Source: Cytophagales bacterium (GTDB lineage Bacteria; Bacteroidota; Bacteroidia; Cytophagales; Spirosomataceae). Taken from it: DNA of 64,000 bases. Below are positions 47,401 to 54,773 of the stretch, piece after piece. The position numbers and the translations under genes were made by a program. Positions within the stretch are counted from its first letter, which is position 1; each line of letters begins with the position of its first letter. Below the pieces are notes generated by a model. That model saw only the letters and a program-made list of their open reading frames with translations. It had not been told where the DNA came from and did not search any database. The stretch lies in NCBI GenBank assembly GCA_013298865.1, contig JAAFJL010000004.1, forward strand, positions 1 through 64,000, read 5' to 3'.

Positions 47401-48476
47401 CCAATACCAATGTCAGATTACAACTTACAGATTCCAAAGGGTGTAAAGCTACTGCTGCCGCAAACATCGTATATATTCCATGTACAATCACTGCATCTGC
47501 CAGAGGAGTAGCATCGTTCTGTACAGGAGACTCTACAATTATTGATGCAGTTTCGACCAACGGAAATTTACCTTTAGCTTATACATGGAACTTCAATACG
47601 GCTTCTCTCGGAATCCTAACCAGTAGAGTAAAATTAGCAGAAACTGGCAAAGTTGACTTGAAAATTGAAGATGCGAAAGGTTGTGTGGCAACTTCTTCTT
47701 TGTCTATCACGAAAAACCCAAATCCAGTAGTTGTAGTTGATGGTAAAAGTGTGTACTGTTTCAATGAAGCTACTAAATTAACGGCTAAACCAACAAGAGG
47801 TACTGCTCCGTATGCTTATACTTGGGTTTTTGAAAATGCTTTAGTAGGCTCAGATTCTACGTTTTCTGCTAAAAGAAATGGATTTTATCTTGTCCGTGTA
47901 CGTGATTCAAAAGGTTGCGTTGCTGAATCTCCGAACTTTAGCGTTTCGGGCAAAGCTCAATTAGTAGCCACCGTAACACCAGTGGGAACAACAACAGTTT
48001 ATGCACCATTTGGTGTTACGCTCAATGCCAATCAAGATGCTAATTTGGGCTATCAATGGAGGAAAGATGATAAAGATATTTCGGGAGCAACGTTAGCCAG
48101 TTATGAAGCCAAAGAAACAGGAAGTTATGTAGTAAAAATTTCTGATAAAGACGGCTGTATGGCAACTTCTGCTCCATTAGCCATTAAAATCGAAATACCA
48201 ACAGGGGTTGACCCAAGCCAAGAGTCTTTTGAGATTTCATTTGCTCCGAACCCAACTTCTGGAATGTTGAGAGTGAAAATCGTACTACCGCAAGCCTCTC
48301 CCGTAAGCATAACAATGCACGATTTATTAGGAAAATCAACGGGAGAATGGAATTCTCCACAGAATACCAGAGAACATACTTTTGAAATCGACCTTTCGCA
48401 GAAACCAACAGGAAGCTACTGGCTCAGAGCCAATGCCAACAATGGACAAGTAGTAAGGAAAGTGATAAAGGAATAG
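44421..48476 (+). CDS. giant secreted Ig/PKD-repeat protein with T9SS sorting domain
   Basis: 1351 residues from ATG 44421 (a TTG nine bases upstream is also in frame). A signal peptide (ILFLGLLISNLTFAQ) precedes a ~400-residue region with repeated TWVF/GG motifs, resembling a beta-propeller of the type seen in gliding and adhesion proteins. Then come at least eight Ig-like or PKD-like modules with the recurring pattern CxGDS ... YQWKKDN ... GVYTV and SGNY-type ends. The final ~85 residues are a T9SS type A domain: SFAPNPTSGMLRVKIVLP, ITMHDLLGKSTG and GSYWLRA. Likely a surface adhesin or cell-surface filament. It is flanked by a terminator. Confidence 0.88.
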   Translation: MNLRFVPKTILFLGLLISNLTFAQNATPPPATKWTRTIAGNNIQGTSDGGFLALNTANFQKYDASGVLQWTVSTPAVEIEEIAGGFAVLAQSSANILNFTGYVGGVDTWVFTVNTAGAVQWFRNLGGAGADNAGGLEVLSNGDIAASVVSGSTSGNYAGGKGAIDTWVFKYNAAGTLQWKRANGGTADDEAYLMKKDSGDRLILAGSTKSSNGDLASTGTRALKDIWVCSIVSTGANAINKAFLGNGDDFATGLDFGGGSIYVLASNQSTTGSFPLTSGRALENVVLKFDTSLNPPTTKNLFINGNGTFSQFFAADGGGVVLGSNSGASPNFTVSGSAFVAKLDASLNTSWAKDFGGISGLTSASKTSGDGVLATYYAGSNYTTAKLSSAGVIEWTFPKNGLFATNAKQTPDGGYLVARNTGTSGFSEIIRLCPTPMPNVTSALSQPLCDGGSVTLTTATKTGFTLQWQKNGVNIAGETSANYLAMSPATTGVTDVYNVVYTDASCGGSGNSDNISVFIQSGVLTTPTITVTGNLSFCDGDSVKFQAVSTCRVTTYQWKKDNVNIAGATTATYYAKQSGVYTVTITGNAATQTSAGVTTVVTLPNPQISAGSTISFCDGGSVVLTTNVATGCSVTAYQWKRNGVDIAGATARTYTANQSGVYTVSVRTGSNTTVVSATGITVTVTLNIPTVVSSNGTAFCAGGSTTLSVNSNGCNLIAYEWILNGTKIPGATGGSIVVNSTGNYSVYVTGSTGNAATSPVLTVTVNPNPSANAGNAVSLTGKQLYSPTNVQVASGGTAPYSYLWTTNFPINIDNPNIATPQIGTFNQSIFANVKVTDVNGCTANSSVLITYVPCTITATSNGNNYFCFGDSTKVLAEVANDNGGLKYQWKKDNANVSGSSNIFYVKQTGRYTFFVEDKFGCEKTSNEILITENFALIASAGAGASLTGTEKYDLSKANTSLGGTPPYTFVWTATPAVTGNNSTNSFPVFGPFTANTNVRLQLTDSKGCKATAAANIVYIPCTITASARGVASFCTGDSTIIDAVSTNGNLPLAYTWNFNTASLGILTSRVKLAETGKVDLKIEDAKGCVATSSLSITKNPNPVVVVDGKSVYCFNEATKLTAKPTRGTAPYAYTWVFENALVGSDSTFSAKRNGFYLVRVRDSKGCVAESPNFSVSGKAQLVATVTPVGTTTVYAPFGVTLNANQDANLGYQWRKDDKDISGATLASYEAKETGSYVVKISDKDGCMATSAPLAIKIEIPTGVDPSQESFEISFAPNPTSGMLRVKIVLPQASPVSITMHDLLGKSTGEWNSPQNTREHTFEIDLSQKPTGSYWLRANANNGQVVRKVIKE

Positions 48477-48510
48477 CTTTTGGCTTTTGGCAAAATTAGA
48501 TTAACTACTT

Positions 48511-48547
48511 AAAAATCCCTCCCAGAATAATACTGAGAGGGATTTTT
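48511..48547 (+). terminator. intrinsic terminator
   Basis: AAAAATCCCTC (48511-48521) pairs with GAGGGATTTTT (48537-48547), with an inner CAG/CTG pair; T-run follows. It lies 34 nt after the adhesin stop. Confidence 0.8.
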
Positions 48548-48658
48548 TGTTAGAAAAAAATATTGATTGCCTTAATTTCTAAATTAAGACCTCAAGATTC
48601 CTGAGATAACTCAATGAAGGTATGTCCCAATAGATTATCTTTGAAAAAACGTTTTACA

Positions 48659-49723
48659 ATGGAATTCAAAAATACAAACAACGATTATAAGCATTGGTTG
48701 GAACAAGTAAAAAGCCGTATTCATACCGCAAGAGTGAAAGTTTCATTAGCAGCCAATGCTGAACTGATTAATTTTTATTGGGATTTAGGGAAAATGATTC
48801 TCGAAAAACAAGCTCAAACTTCTTGGGGAGATAAATTAATCGAACAAGTAGCCAATGATTTGAAGGCAGATTTTCCTGATATGACTGGATTATCAACTTC
48901 TAATTTAAAATACTGCAAACGGTTTTATCAATTTTATCACTCTCAAATTGGTCAACAGGCTGTTGACCAATTACAAACAATATTGGTTACTCAGATTCCT
49001 TGGGGGCATAATATTTTAATTTTCACGAAATCACAGGACATAAATGAAGCTAATTTTTACCTTCAAAATACCATAGAAAACGGATGGAGTCGTGATGTTT
49101 TGGGCTTTCAAATCAAAGGAAACCTTTATGCAAGACAGGGTAAAGCGATTCATAATTTCAAAAATACACTTCCAGAACCAACATCAGATTTGGCAGGACA
49201 GTTATTGAAAGACCCTTATAGATTCGATTTTTTGTCAATGATAGAACCTTACAAGGAAAGGGAATTGGAAAATGCTTTGATTGATAATGTTACGAAGTTT
49301 TTGTTGGAATTAGGAACAGGTTTTGCTTATGTCGGAAAGCAAGTTTCCTTGCAAGTAGGAGATCAAGAGTTTTTTATTGATTTGTTATTTTATCATCTCA
49401 AACTCAGGGCTTATGTCGTGATTGAATTGAAGGTTACGGACTTTATTCCAGAACACGCAGGTAAATTGAGCTTTTATTTATCTGCTGCAAACGACCTTTT
49501 GCGACACCCAAGTGATAACCCAACGATTGGATTATTAATTTGTAAGAATAAAAACGATGTCATTGCGGAGTATTCTCTCAAAAATATTAATCAACCAATT
49601 GGTATCTCTGAATATCAATTAACTAAACTATTTCCAGAAGAATTCAAGAGTAGCTTGCCCACTATTGAAGAGATTGAGAATGAATTGAAAAATACTTCTA
49701 CCAATTCCAACCTAAAGAATTGA
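48659..49723 (+). CDS. YhcG/DUF1016-type PDDEXK nuclease domain protein
   Basis: 354 residues from ATG 48659; an ORF start at 48614 adds 15 residues not seen in the family. The N-terminal DUF1016_N region shows AELINFYWDLGKMIL and GWGDK-like SWGDKLIEQVANDLK, DMTGLSTSNLKYCKRFY and IPWGHNILI. The C-terminal nuclease domain has FFIDLLFYHLKLRAYVVIELKV, the D...ExK signature, then GKLSFYLSAAND and PTIGLLICKNKN. Family members occur with restriction-modification and other defence genes. Here it stands alone between an adhesin and two lipoproteins; action on DNA or RNA is inferred. Confidence 0.85.
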   Translation: MEFKNTNNDYKHWLEQVKSRIHTARVKVSLAANAELINFYWDLGKMILEKQAQTSWGDKLIEQVANDLKADFPDMTGLSTSNLKYCKRFYQFYHSQIGQQAVDQLQTILVTQIPWGHNILIFTKSQDINEANFYLQNTIENGWSRDVLGFQIKGNLYARQGKAIHNFKNTLPEPTSDLAGQLLKDPYRFDFLSMIEPYKERELENALIDNVTKFLLELGTGFAYVGKQVSLQVGDQEFFIDLLFYHLKLRAYVVIELKVTDFIPEHAGKLSFYLSAANDLLRHPSDNPTIGLLICKNKNDVIAEYSLKNINQPIGISEYQLTKLFPEEFKSSLPTIEEIENELKNTSTNSNLKN

Positions 49724-49760
49724 TTTTGAGTCTTTAAAGAAAAACTCAACAACTCTACTT

Positions 49761-50297
49761 ATGAAAAACATCTTCTATTTTCTAATAATTATTACCCTCG
49801 CTTCATGTAAAAATCCAGAAGCACAACCAGAAGTTGCTCAATATGACTTTTCGGAAGGTGCAATTGGCAATGCTTCTTTTAATGCTCTTTTCTTGTCGAA
49901 AGACAAAAAAGTAGTAATGAAAATTAGTGCAGACCCCATAAAATTAAAAGTGTCTGTTAAAGAGCAAATCTATAATTTCAAAGACTTTGTTTCTCCAAAT
50001 TTATTTGCTCAAATCAATGAATATCAGAATGTTATAAAAAGTCTTTTACCCGAAATACCTCCGCCAGTTACTCCTGAAAGACCAAATCCAGTTCTGAAGA
50101 CTTGGAACGCCATTGACGGAATAATTTCTATAAAACTTGACAGTGGACAACCCAAGGAAAATCGAGAATGTAATAACCCTTATAATGTTACGTTGAAATT
50201 GACAAATGTAAAATTCATTTCAAGTGATAAAAAGGAAATCTTTATTCTGAAAAACCAAGAAGTTAAGGGCTTATTGGTAGGTTGGTGTCCTTTGTAA
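49761..50297 (+). CDS. lipoprotein of unknown function
   Basis: 178 residues. The lipobox LASC follows a short hydrophobic segment. The mature part is beta-rich with one proline-rich stretch (PEIPPPVTPERPNPV) and no known domain. It starts 37 nt after the nuclease gene and ends 12 nt before another lipoprotein gene, so the two lipoproteins are likely cotranscribed. Confidence 0.55.
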   Translation: MKNIFYFLIIITLASCKNPEAQPEVAQYDFSEGAIGNASFNALFLSKDKKVVMKISADPIKLKVSVKEQIYNFKDFVSPNLFAQINEYQNVIKSLLPEIPPPVTPERPNPVLKTWNAIDGIISIKLDSGQPKENRECNNPYNVTLKLTNVKFISSDKKEIFILKNQEVKGLLVGWCPL

Positions 50298-50309
50298 AAC
50301 AAACAAATT

Positions 50310-50792
50310 ATGAAAATCTCAATTTTAGCAAAACCACTTTTGTTCATTGCCTTGTTGGCTTGTTCAAAAAATGAAATGATAGAAACTAACAGTTTTGAGG
50401 GTAATTATTCCCTCACGGATACCTATTGGGGCGGTAGTTGTACAACGCCTGCGGTGAAACAAGCAGACGGGACATTTAGAAATATTGATTGGAAAAAAAC
50501 AGTTGAAAATAGCACACTGACCATCACTAAAATCGAAAACAATAAGTTTGAAATTAAAGGTCTCGTAAATCTTTCAAAATCAAAAGTTATTGCTTACTTG
50601 GAAAAAGATACGCTGATTATTAGGGAAAATCCAGTATATCAGGACGTTGTTAAACTATCAGGAGAAACACCTTTATTTAAAAGTCTTCCCGTTAAAATCA
50701 TAAAAAACGGGACTAATAAAATTCAAACAAAATACAGTTTTACGTTAAACTACTCATGTTCAGAACATGAAATTGTTGCAGTTAAATTGTAG
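50310..50792 (+). CDS. lipoprotein of unknown function, lipocalin-like length
   Basis: 160 residues with the lipobox LLAC. The body starts FEGNYSLTDTYWGGSC and continues as alternating strands (LTITKIENNKFEIKGL, VIAYLEKDTLIIREN), recalling small lipocalin-like Bacteroidota lipoproteins. Two cysteines (SCTT and NYSC) might form a disulfide. It is the last gene before a strong terminator at 50814. Confidence 0.55.
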   Translation: MKISILAKPLLFIALLACSKNEMIETNSFEGNYSLTDTYWGGSCTTPAVKQADGTFRNIDWKKTVENSTLTITKIENNKFEIKGLVNLSKSKVIAYLEKDTLIIRENPVYQDVVKLSGETPLFKSLPVKIIKNGTNKIQTKYSFTLNYSCSEHEIVAVKL

Positions 50793-50813
50793 CGAAAAGA
50801 TGAGCTTTTCTAA

Positions 50814-50850
50814 AAAAATCCCACTCAGAATTATTCTGAGTGGGATTTTT
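50814..50850. terminator. bidirectional intrinsic terminator
   Basis: A 17-bp perfect stem, AAAAATCCCACTCAGAA (50814-50830) and its complement (50834-50850), TTA loop, between the convergent lipoprotein and permease genes. It resembles the terminator at 48511 in sequence. Confidence 0.9.
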
Positions 50851-50872
50851 GTTAAAATATCAAATTTCCAAA

Positions 50873-52519
50873 TTATAGCCTCAACTTACTGTGTTTATAC
50901 CCGTAAGAGAAATAAATTATTAAACCAATGACTAACCAAATCAAGAAAATCGCCCAGTTTAAAACACCTAATTCTGTCATTAAATAAAGATTAGTTAAGA
51001 TTCCTAAGACTGGTAAAATTGAAAATTTGTATAGATAAGCCAACACTGCTAAAATTCCCCAAACTAACCAAAAAACAATTAAAAGAGGCTTCTCTCCAAT
51101 CTCTGAAATAAAAGCATTCTGAGAAACAGCATATCCGAGGGCAAGAATGAGTAGTCCGCCTACTAAAAATTGACCATTCAAATAAGGAATTTTAAACTTT
51201 GCATCTTTGGAAATTCCTTTATAATCTAAAAATAAAACTCCCCCACAAACCACAATAAATGCAAAAAAAGTTCCCACGCTTGTTAAATCTGCCACAAAAC
51301 CCATGTCCAAAAACATAGACGGAATAGCTACTAAAAGACCCGTTATTATTGTAGAGAAACTTGGCGTTTTGAATTTGGGATGAATTTTAGAAAATCGTTT
51401 CCAAAGTAATCCATCACGGCTCATTGACATCCAAATTCTTGGTTGCCCCATCTGATACACCAACAAGGCACTCGTAATGGCTACTACTGCTGAAACTGAA
51501 ATAACTCCAGCGACAAAATCAAGGTTTACTTTCTGGAAAACATAAGCTAAAGGATCATCCACTTTAAGTTCAGTATAATTAACCATTCCTGTCAAAACAA
51601 GGGTAATCATCACGTACAAGACTGCACAAATTACCAAACAATAAATCATTGCACGAGGCAAATCTCGCTGTGGATTTTTACATTCCTCTGCCATCGTCGA
51701 AATAGAATCGAATCCAATAAAAGCAAAAAATACTAAAGCAACACCTTTCAATACACCTTTTGAACCATTCGGTGCAAAAGGTGTCCAATTTTCAGGTTTA
51801 ACATAAAATACACCAACAGAAATTACTAATAAAATAACTACTAACTTCAAGGCTACCAGAAAGTTACTTGCATTTCTGGACTCTTTTATACCAACATAAA
51901 CCAGGGCTGTAACCAACATGGTAATTACGCCAGCAGGCAAATCAATCAGGAAATGGATGCCACCAATTAAGGGGGCATTGATATAAGCCTGTGCCGCAGC
52001 AATATCGCCACCTACCAATTGTTCTGTCTGACCTAATAAAAATGCTTTATGGGCAGTTCCATAATCAAAAGTCAGAAAATCTGGAAAAATTATACCAAAT
52101 CCTTTTAACATAGAAACGAAATATTCTGACCAAGAAATAGCTACGACCATATTAGAAACAGCGTATTCTAATATCAACGCCCAACCAATAACCCAAGCAA
52201 AAATTTCTCCGAATGAAACATAACCATACGTATATGCACTACCTGAAACAGGAACTAAGGATGCAAATTGAGCATAACAAAGTGCTGTAAAAACACAGGC
52301 AATAGACACAAATACAAAGAGTAAAGAAACAGCTGGACCACCGTCAAAACTGGCTCTACCGATGGTACTAAAAATACCTGCACCAATGATGGCAGCAATA
52401 CCAAAAGAGGTCAAGTCCCTGACTCTCAGAATTTTAACTAAACCTGTACCATGACTCGACTCTTGCTGAGACATGACATTTGAAACAGATTTCTTACGAA
52501 AAATAGAATTACTTGCCAT
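50873..52519 (-). CDS. APC-superfamily amino-acid permease
   Basis: 548 residues with 12-14 membrane helices. The first helix has the APC signature FGIAAIIGAGIFSTIGRAS, which forms the substrate site with its unwound GAG segment. Further marks are YAQFASLVPVSGSAYTYGYVSFGEIFAWVIGW (shown in parts: VPVSGSAYTYGY), FFAFIGFDSISTMAEECKNPQRDLPRAM and QPRIWMSMSRDGLLW. The closest known group is the cationic amino-acid transporter (CAT) type. The gene is alone on this strand. Upstream lie two units of a 16-bp AATTTG-type repeat. Confidence 0.9.
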   Translation of the reverse strand: MASNSIFRKKSVSNVMSQQESSHGTGLVKILRVRDLTSFGIAAIIGAGIFSTIGRASFDGGPAVSLLFVFVSIACVFTALCYAQFASLVPVSGSAYTYGYVSFGEIFAWVIGWALILEYAVSNMVVAISWSEYFVSMLKGFGIIFPDFLTFDYGTAHKAFLLGQTEQLVGGDIAAAQAYINAPLIGGIHFLIDLPAGVITMLVTALVYVGIKESRNASNFLVALKLVVILLVISVGVFYVKPENWTPFAPNGSKGVLKGVALVFFAFIGFDSISTMAEECKNPQRDLPRAMIYCLVICAVLYVMITLVLTGMVNYTELKVDDPLAYVFQKVNLDFVAGVISVSAVVAITSALLVYQMGQPRIWMSMSRDGLLWKRFSKIHPKFKTPSFSTIITGLLVAIPSMFLDMGFVADLTSVGTFFAFIVVCGGVLFLDYKGISKDAKFKIPYLNGQFLVGGLLILALGYAVSQNAFISEIGEKPLLIVFWLVWGILAVLAYLYKFSILPVLGILTNLYLMTELGVLNWAIFLIWLVIGLIIYFSYGYKHSKLRL

Positions 52520-52524
52520 AAATT

Positions 52525-52556
52525 AATTTGAAGATGGGCTAATTTGAAAATTTGAG
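52525..52556. repeat. two units of the 16-bp AATTTG repeat
   Basis: AATTTGAAGATGGGCT (52525-52540) followed directly by AATTTGAAAATTTGAG (52541-52556). The same 16-bp unit is repeated seven times at 62047-62157. Confidence 0.55.
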
Positions 52557-52755
52557 AATATTTGTATCGTTTGCAAGGCATTCTTATTTCAGATATGAAT
52601 ACTTGTACGAAGTTAGTTTACGTAATTGCTTAGAAACTAAGCCAGTAGCCGTTAGGGAATAACCAACAGCTAAATACTATTATCAAAAATAGGAATTCTT
52701 TCACAGAAAACAGCACCATATTCTAAACAACGTCTAAACTTCTTAACTTTGTGGT

Positions 52756-53583
52756 ATGAATAACCTTTCAGACATAGCCGTTGTAATTTTGAATTATAAT
52801 GGTCGAGATTTTCTCAAGAAATACCTCCCTTCCGTAATTCAATATTCTGGGGATGCACAGATTATTGTAGCAGACAATGCTTCTACTGATGATTCTTTGG
52901 AAGTAATAAAACAGGGTTTCCCTGAAATTAATACTATAATCTTGCCAGAAAACTACTGGTTTGCCAAGGGCTACAACCAAGCATTGAAACAAGTAAAAGC
53001 AAAATATTTTGTTTTGTTAAATTCAGATGTAAGGGTTTCGGAGAATTGGCTTCAACCAATGTTAAGTCTCTTAGAATCAGATAGTTCAATAGCGGCTTGT
53101 CAGCCTAAAATTTTGGATGATAAGTCACCAGAATATTTTGAATATGCCTCACCCGCAGGAGGGTTTATTGACTATTTGGGCTATCCTTTTTGCCGAGGAA
53201 GAATTTTTGATACTATCGAAAAAGATGAAGGACAATATAATGATACCATTGAGGTTTTTTGGGCTTGTGGAGCTTGTATGTTTGTCAGGGCAGATATTTT
53301 TCAAGAATTAGGAGGCTTTGATGATGATTTTTTTGCTCATCAAGAAGAAATAGACCTTTGTTGGAGAATCAAAAATGCAGGATATAAAATCTATACTTGC
53401 GGAGAATCAACTATTTATCATTGGGGCGGAGGAACACTCAATTATGCCAGTTTTAGAAAGACTTTCCTTAATTTCAGGAATTCCTTGGCAATGGTTTACA
53501 AAAATCACTCACCAGAAGGATTAGCCAAAGATATTTTCCTGAGATTAATTTTAGATGGTGTTGCTGGCGAACACTATTGGTAG
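52756..53583 (+). CDS. GT-A family 2 glycosyltransferase, probably C-terminally shortened
   Basis: 275 residues. The GT2 fold is clear: VVILNYNGRDFLKKYLPSVI at the N-terminus, ADNASTDDS, LPENYWFAKGYNQALKQV, LLNSDVRV (the NSD metal-site motif), ACGACMFVRADIF, and DDDFFAHQEEIDLCWRIKNAGYK, a family hallmark. Related proteins usually run 330-350 residues, with a final set of helices after the segment ILDGVAG; here translation stops at GVAGEHYW. The shortened end may still be active, since the catalytic domain is complete. Likely acts in cell-surface polysaccharide synthesis. It is followed by 430 bp with only the csp leader. Confidence 0.85.
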   Translation: MNNLSDIAVVILNYNGRDFLKKYLPSVIQYSGDAQIIVADNASTDDSLEVIKQGFPEINTIILPENYWFAKGYNQALKQVKAKYFVLLNSDVRVSENWLQPMLSLLESDSSIAACQPKILDDKSPEYFEYASPAGGFIDYLGYPFCRGRIFDTIEKDEGQYNDTIEVFWACGACMFVRADIFQELGGFDDDFFAHQEEIDLCWRIKNAGYKIYTCGESTIYHWGGGTLNYASFRKTFLNFRNSLAMVYKNHSPEGLAKDIFLRLILDGVAGEHYW

Positions 53584-53840
53584 AGATTCTTAATTTATCT
53601 CCCAAATAGGTACACACTCCAAAGACTTGATTTTCAACGTAATATTTTAGATTCTCCATAATTATTAATGAGTTACGATAAGCAAAGTTACTATTTTATT
53701 GAAAATATCTATAATTAAGAACAATTAAATTAAAGATATGTTTACTAAAATGTCAATTTTTTATTGGAATAGTTATAAAACAATGTGTTTGAGTAGATTC
53801 AAAAATAATCCAATAAATATCTATTTTTTTTTGTAACTAC

Positions 53841-53870
53841 TTGTATATCCAATAATTATACTTACATTTG
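53841..53870 (+). promoter_or_regulatory. Bacteroidota consensus promoter of the first cold-shock gene
   Basis: TTG (53841-53843), 19 nt, then TACATTTG (53863-53870): an exact match to the TTG-N19-TAnnTTTG consensus. Transcription should start near 53876, giving a leader of about 140 nt before the ATG at 54016. Confidence 0.75.
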
Positions 53871-53879
53871 ACTTATTAA

Positions 53880-53990
53880 AGTCTCAAGAACGAGGTGATT
53901 TTAAAGTTAAAAGAAGTTTTTTAAGACTCAAATCTAAAAACGTACAGTAACCCGAATCCTAAGTCTTACACTTGGGATTTTTGTTTTTTA
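53880..53990 (+). promoter_or_regulatory. attenuator-like leader of the first cold-shock gene
   Basis: Four segments can pair in competing ways. Segment 1 AGTCTCAAGAA (53880-53890) pairs with segment 2 TTTTTAAGACT (53918-53928), allowing one C-A mismatch and a G-U pair. Segment 2 TAAGACT (53922-53928) also pairs with segment 3 AGTCTTA (53962-53968). Segment 3 lies in a terminator hairpin, AATCCTAAGT (53955-53964) with ACTTGGGATT (53970-53979), followed by TTTGTTTTTT. Folding 1:2 would free the terminator; folding 2:3 would block it. No leader peptide is obvious. A temperature-sensitive switch is an inference. Confidence 0.55.
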
Positions 53991-54015
53991 TATTTTTTAT
54001 TTTTTAATTTTTTTT

Positions 54016-54210
54016 ATGCAAACTGGTAAAGTAAAATTCTTTAACGAGAGTAAAGGCTTTGGTTTCATCACTGATGATGAGTCTGGTCAAGAAATTTTTG
54101 TTCACGTGACAGCCTTGGGTGGTATCACACTTCGTGAAGAGGACAGAGTTTCATTCGACATTGTCGAAGGTAAGCGTGGGTTGAACGCAGACAACGTTAA
54201 GAAAATGTAA
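54016..54210 (+). CDS. cold-shock domain RNA chaperone, copy 1
   Basis: A 64-residue single CSD protein: QTGKVKFFNESKGFGFI, with RNP1-like KGFGFI and RNP2-like EIFVHVTAL, and EGKRGLNADNVK at the end. It binds single-stranded RNA/DNA and melts RNA structure at low temperature. There is no purine-rich ribosome site; the bases before ATG are almost all T and A. It is controlled by the promoter and the attenuator-like leader upstream. It differs from the second copy (54417) at a limited number of positions. Confidence 0.95.
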   Translation: MQTGKVKFFNESKGFGFITDDESGQEIFVHVTALGGITLREEDRVSFDIVEGKRGLNADNVKKM

Positions 54211-54305
54211 TTTTCTTAGTGGGTTTGGTTCCCAAAAATTTCGTGAAATCGTTATCATTATTGTGATTTATGATCGTTTAATGGATATAGATTTTCGAGT
54301 AAGTG

Positions 54306-54341
54306 AAAGACTCCTAATTATTCACTAATTAGGAGTCTTTT
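54306..54341 (+). terminator. intrinsic terminator between the two csp genes
   Basis: AAAGACTCCTAATT (54306-54319) pairs perfectly with AATTAGGAGTCTTT (54327-54340), followed by T. It makes separate transcription of the second csp gene likely. Confidence 0.85.
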
Positions 54342-54416
54342 CAAGTCTGACAATTATGGTTCAGATAATACCCTTAAAATTTGAGTTTATTTTTTTATTA
54401 ATTATTTATTTTTTTT

Positions 54417-54611
54417 ATGCAAACTGGTAAAGTAAAATTTTTCAACGAAAGCAAAGGCTTTGGCTTCATCGTTGATGACGAATCAAACGAAGAAATCTTC
54501 GTACACGTAACAGGTTTAGGTGGTACTACGATTCGTGAAAATGATCTTGTTTCTTTTGAAGTAACTGAAGGAAAACGTGGATTGAATGCCGTTAACGTGA
54601 AAAGAAACTAA
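54417..54611 (+). CDS. cold-shock domain RNA chaperone, copy 2
   Basis: A 64-residue CSD protein, paralogue of the gene 207 nt upstream: the same start (QTGKVKFFNESKGFGFI) and the same RNA-binding aromatic residues (F10-type FF, KGFGFI, IFVHV). Changes cluster after residue 20 (DDESNEEIF, LGGTTIREND). The ATG is preceded by TTTATTTTTTTT, as in copy 1, without a Shine-Dalgarno sequence. No attenuator-like hairpin is seen in its leader, so the two copies may be expressed under different conditions. Confidence 0.95.
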   Translation: MQTGKVKFFNESKGFGFIVDDESNEEIFVHVTGLGGTTIRENDLVSFEVTEGKRGLNAVNVKRN

Positions 54612-54735
54612 TCAATTGCGAATTTAAGAATTCGGATTAGGTGATTTGTAAATGTTTGACTATCAAAACTTTATGTTTCTTTATATAGAATTCTAAATTT
54701 CAATGAAATTGTTTCCATCATTGAACAGGTACAAA

Positions 54736-54767
54736 AAAGCCCTGCATTCGTAAGAGTGCAGGGCTTT
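54736..54767 (-). terminator. intrinsic terminator of lysS
   Basis: An 11-bp perfect stem (AAAGCCCTGCA, 54736-54746, with 54757-54767) followed by T on the minus strand, 6 nt after the lysS stop. Confidence 0.88.
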
Positions 54768-54773
54768 GTATTT

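Noticed and set aside
48614-48658. Upstream start for the YhcG-like gene
   Set aside because: Adds 15 basic residues not typical of the family; ATG 48659 gives the expected N-terminus.
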